Below, in pieces: positions 4,840 through 5,880 of a DNA stretch of 5,880 nucleotides. The notes below the pieces were generated by a model. It did not search any database. It was not told the origin of the DNA and worked only from the letters and a program-made list of their open reading frames with translations. Origin of the DNA: Mariprofundaceae bacterium (GTDB lineage: Bacteria > Pseudomonadota > Zetaproteobacteria > Mariprofundales > Mariprofundaceae); contig JAUZQL010000254.1 in the NCBI GenBank assembly GCA_030950975.1, positions 1-5,880 of the forward strand. Reading direction: 5' to 3'. Each line of letters opens with the position of its first letter. Position 1 is the first letter of the stretch. The position numbers and the translations under genes are program-made.

Positions 4840-5880
4840 TTATGTTAACGCCATTTGAGCTGCACCCGATAAATGTTTCACAGGAATAAAGCTTGGCGCT
4901 AAGGTCTGTTCGCGAAGCGTAGCAGCAAGTTTAGCCTCCTGCACTCTTACATGATTTTCATGGGGCATCAGTATTTGTGTAAAGCCAAGATTGATGGCTT
5001 CACGCACACGGTTTTCAGGATTACCCACAGGGCGAATTTCCCCTGTCAAACCCACTTCGCCAAACACCATCATATCATGGGGTAAGGCTCGATCTTGATA
5101 AGCAGATAATATCGCCAATAACACTGCCAAATCTGCCGCTGGTTCATTGATTTTCATGCCGCCAGCAACATTCACATAGACATCATGCCCTGATAATGGA
5201 ATGCCCATGCGACGTTCCAAAACAGCCGTCAACATGGCAATACGGTTGATATCTAACCCCACCGATGAACGTTTGGGTGTGGCATAAACAGTCGGTGCAA
5301 CCAATGCCTGCACTTCCACCAACATCGGACGTGTGCCTTCCATACATGCCAACACCACCGAGCCTGATGTGTTTTCAGCACGTTCTGATAAAAATAAACG
5401 TGACGCATCACGGATACCAATTAAACCTGCATCCGACATCTCAAACACGCCAATCTCACCTGAAGGACCAAAACGATTTTTCACAGCGCGTAAAATACGA
5501 TGGGCATGACCGCGATCACCTTCAAAATAAAGCACAGCATCCACCATATGCTCCAACACACGTGGCCCAGCCAAAGCGCCATCTTTGGTCACATGCCCCA
5601 CTAAAACCAACACATGCCCACATCGTTTACAGCTTTGAATCAAGGCTGTGGCACAATCTCTGACTTGTGAGACTGTCCCTGGTGCGCTGCTTAAACGTTT
5701 GCTGACGGTTGTTTGAATCGAATCGACAATCACCACAATCGATTTTTGCTCATCAATCGTTGCCAACATCGATTCCAATTCGCACGCTGCCATCAATTGC
5801 AAATTGGGGTGCATCGCCTTCACACGTTCACCACGCAAGCGAACCTGCTGCGTCGATTCCTCACCTGTAATATACAACAC
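4840..5880 (-). CDS. radA: DNA repair ATPase RadA (Sms), C-terminal 346 codons plus stop, cut by right edge
   Basis: RadA is a RecA-like ATPase of recombinational repair that helps branch migration of recombination intermediates. The window starts inside the ATPase domain at a Val codon (GTG) that is not the true start. The zinc finger and Walker A, about 110 residues by comparison with the 460-residue E. coli protein, lie off the right edge. Visible are LYITGEES (2-9), Walker B IVVIVDSIQT (48-57, D53), GHVTKDGALAGPRVLEHMVD (95-114), and the RadA hallmark KNRFG (134-138) followed by GEIGVFEM. A Lon-like C-terminal domain (about 170-346) includes YVNVAGGMKINEPAADLA (235-252) and VFGEVGLTGEIRPV (272-285). 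Lon's catalytic PKDGPSAG motif is not preserved, as normal in RadA, where this domain is structural and DNA-binding. It is the upstream member of the cluster with cvpA and purF. Identification is secure. Confidence 0.97.
   Translation of the reverse strand: MLYITGEESTQQVRLRGERVKAMHPNLQLMAACELESMLATIDEQKSIVVIVDSIQTTVSKRLSSAPGTVSQVRDCATALIQSCKRCGHVLVLVGHVTKDGALAGPRVLEHMVDAVLYFEGDRGHAHRILRAVKNRFGPSGEIGVFEMSDAGLIGIRDASRLFLSERAENTSGSVVLACMEGTRPMLVEVQALVAPTVYATPKRSSVGLDINRIAMLTAVLERRMGIPLSGHDVYVNVAGGMKINEPAADLAVLLAILSAYQDRALPHDMMVFGEVGLTGEIRPVGNPENRVREAINLGFTQILMPHENHVRVQEAKLAATLREQTLAPSFIPVKHLSGAAQMALT

Noticed and set aside
5265..5663. A 132-codon plus-strand open frame opposite radA
   Set aside because: It is a His/Pro/Gln-rich translation typical of an antisense shadow. 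RadA on the minus strand is continuous and well conserved.

Overview
This 5.9 kb window comes from a moderately AT-rich bacterial chromosome. All five recognisable genes lie on the minus strand, so transcription runs from high to low coordinates: radA (cut by the right edge), cvpA, purF, glgC, and a glycoside hydrolase family 57 (GH57) gene cut by the left edge. The GlgC closely resembles the enterobacterial/proteobacterial enzyme, and the cvpA-purF pairing is the one known from Proteobacteria. PurF, however, is the propeptide-bearing, four-cysteine (Fe-S) type familiar from Bacillus and many non-gamma Proteobacteria, not the E. coli type. I infer a proteobacterium outside the classical enteric group. 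A low-GC zetaproteobacterium is one possibility, but I cannot fix the lineage from the sequence alone.

Right part (4245-5880): radA, cvpA and purF are tightly packed, with gaps of 24 nt and 7 nt and no terminator between them. They look like one operon joining a DNA-repair ATPase, a small membrane protein and the first committed enzyme of purine synthesis. cvpA starts with GTG, and the purF ribosome-binding site overlaps the cvpA stop.

Middle (2523-2807): the 285-nt purF-glgC spacer is the most unusual part of the window. On the minus strand it holds a 12-bp perfect hairpin whose 23-nt loop is almost all C and U and contains CCUCCUUU, the anti-Shine-Dalgarno tail of 16S rRNA. A strong rho-independent terminator follows seven nucleotides later, and a plausible promoter lies just upstream. 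This looks like a roughly 90-100 nt small RNA (independent, or released from the purF 3' UTR) with a C-rich loop able to pair with Shine-Dalgarno sequences. The downstream part of the spacer carries the glgC leader, with a strong GGGAGG ribosome-binding site and a weak promoter candidate.

Left part (1-2522): glgC (ADP-glucose pyrophosphorylase) is followed by a terminator and then the GH57 alpha-glucan enzyme. Together they suggest glycogen synthesis and remodelling or breakdown. Read as a whole, the window is ordinary core metabolism with one candidate undescribed regulatory RNA.
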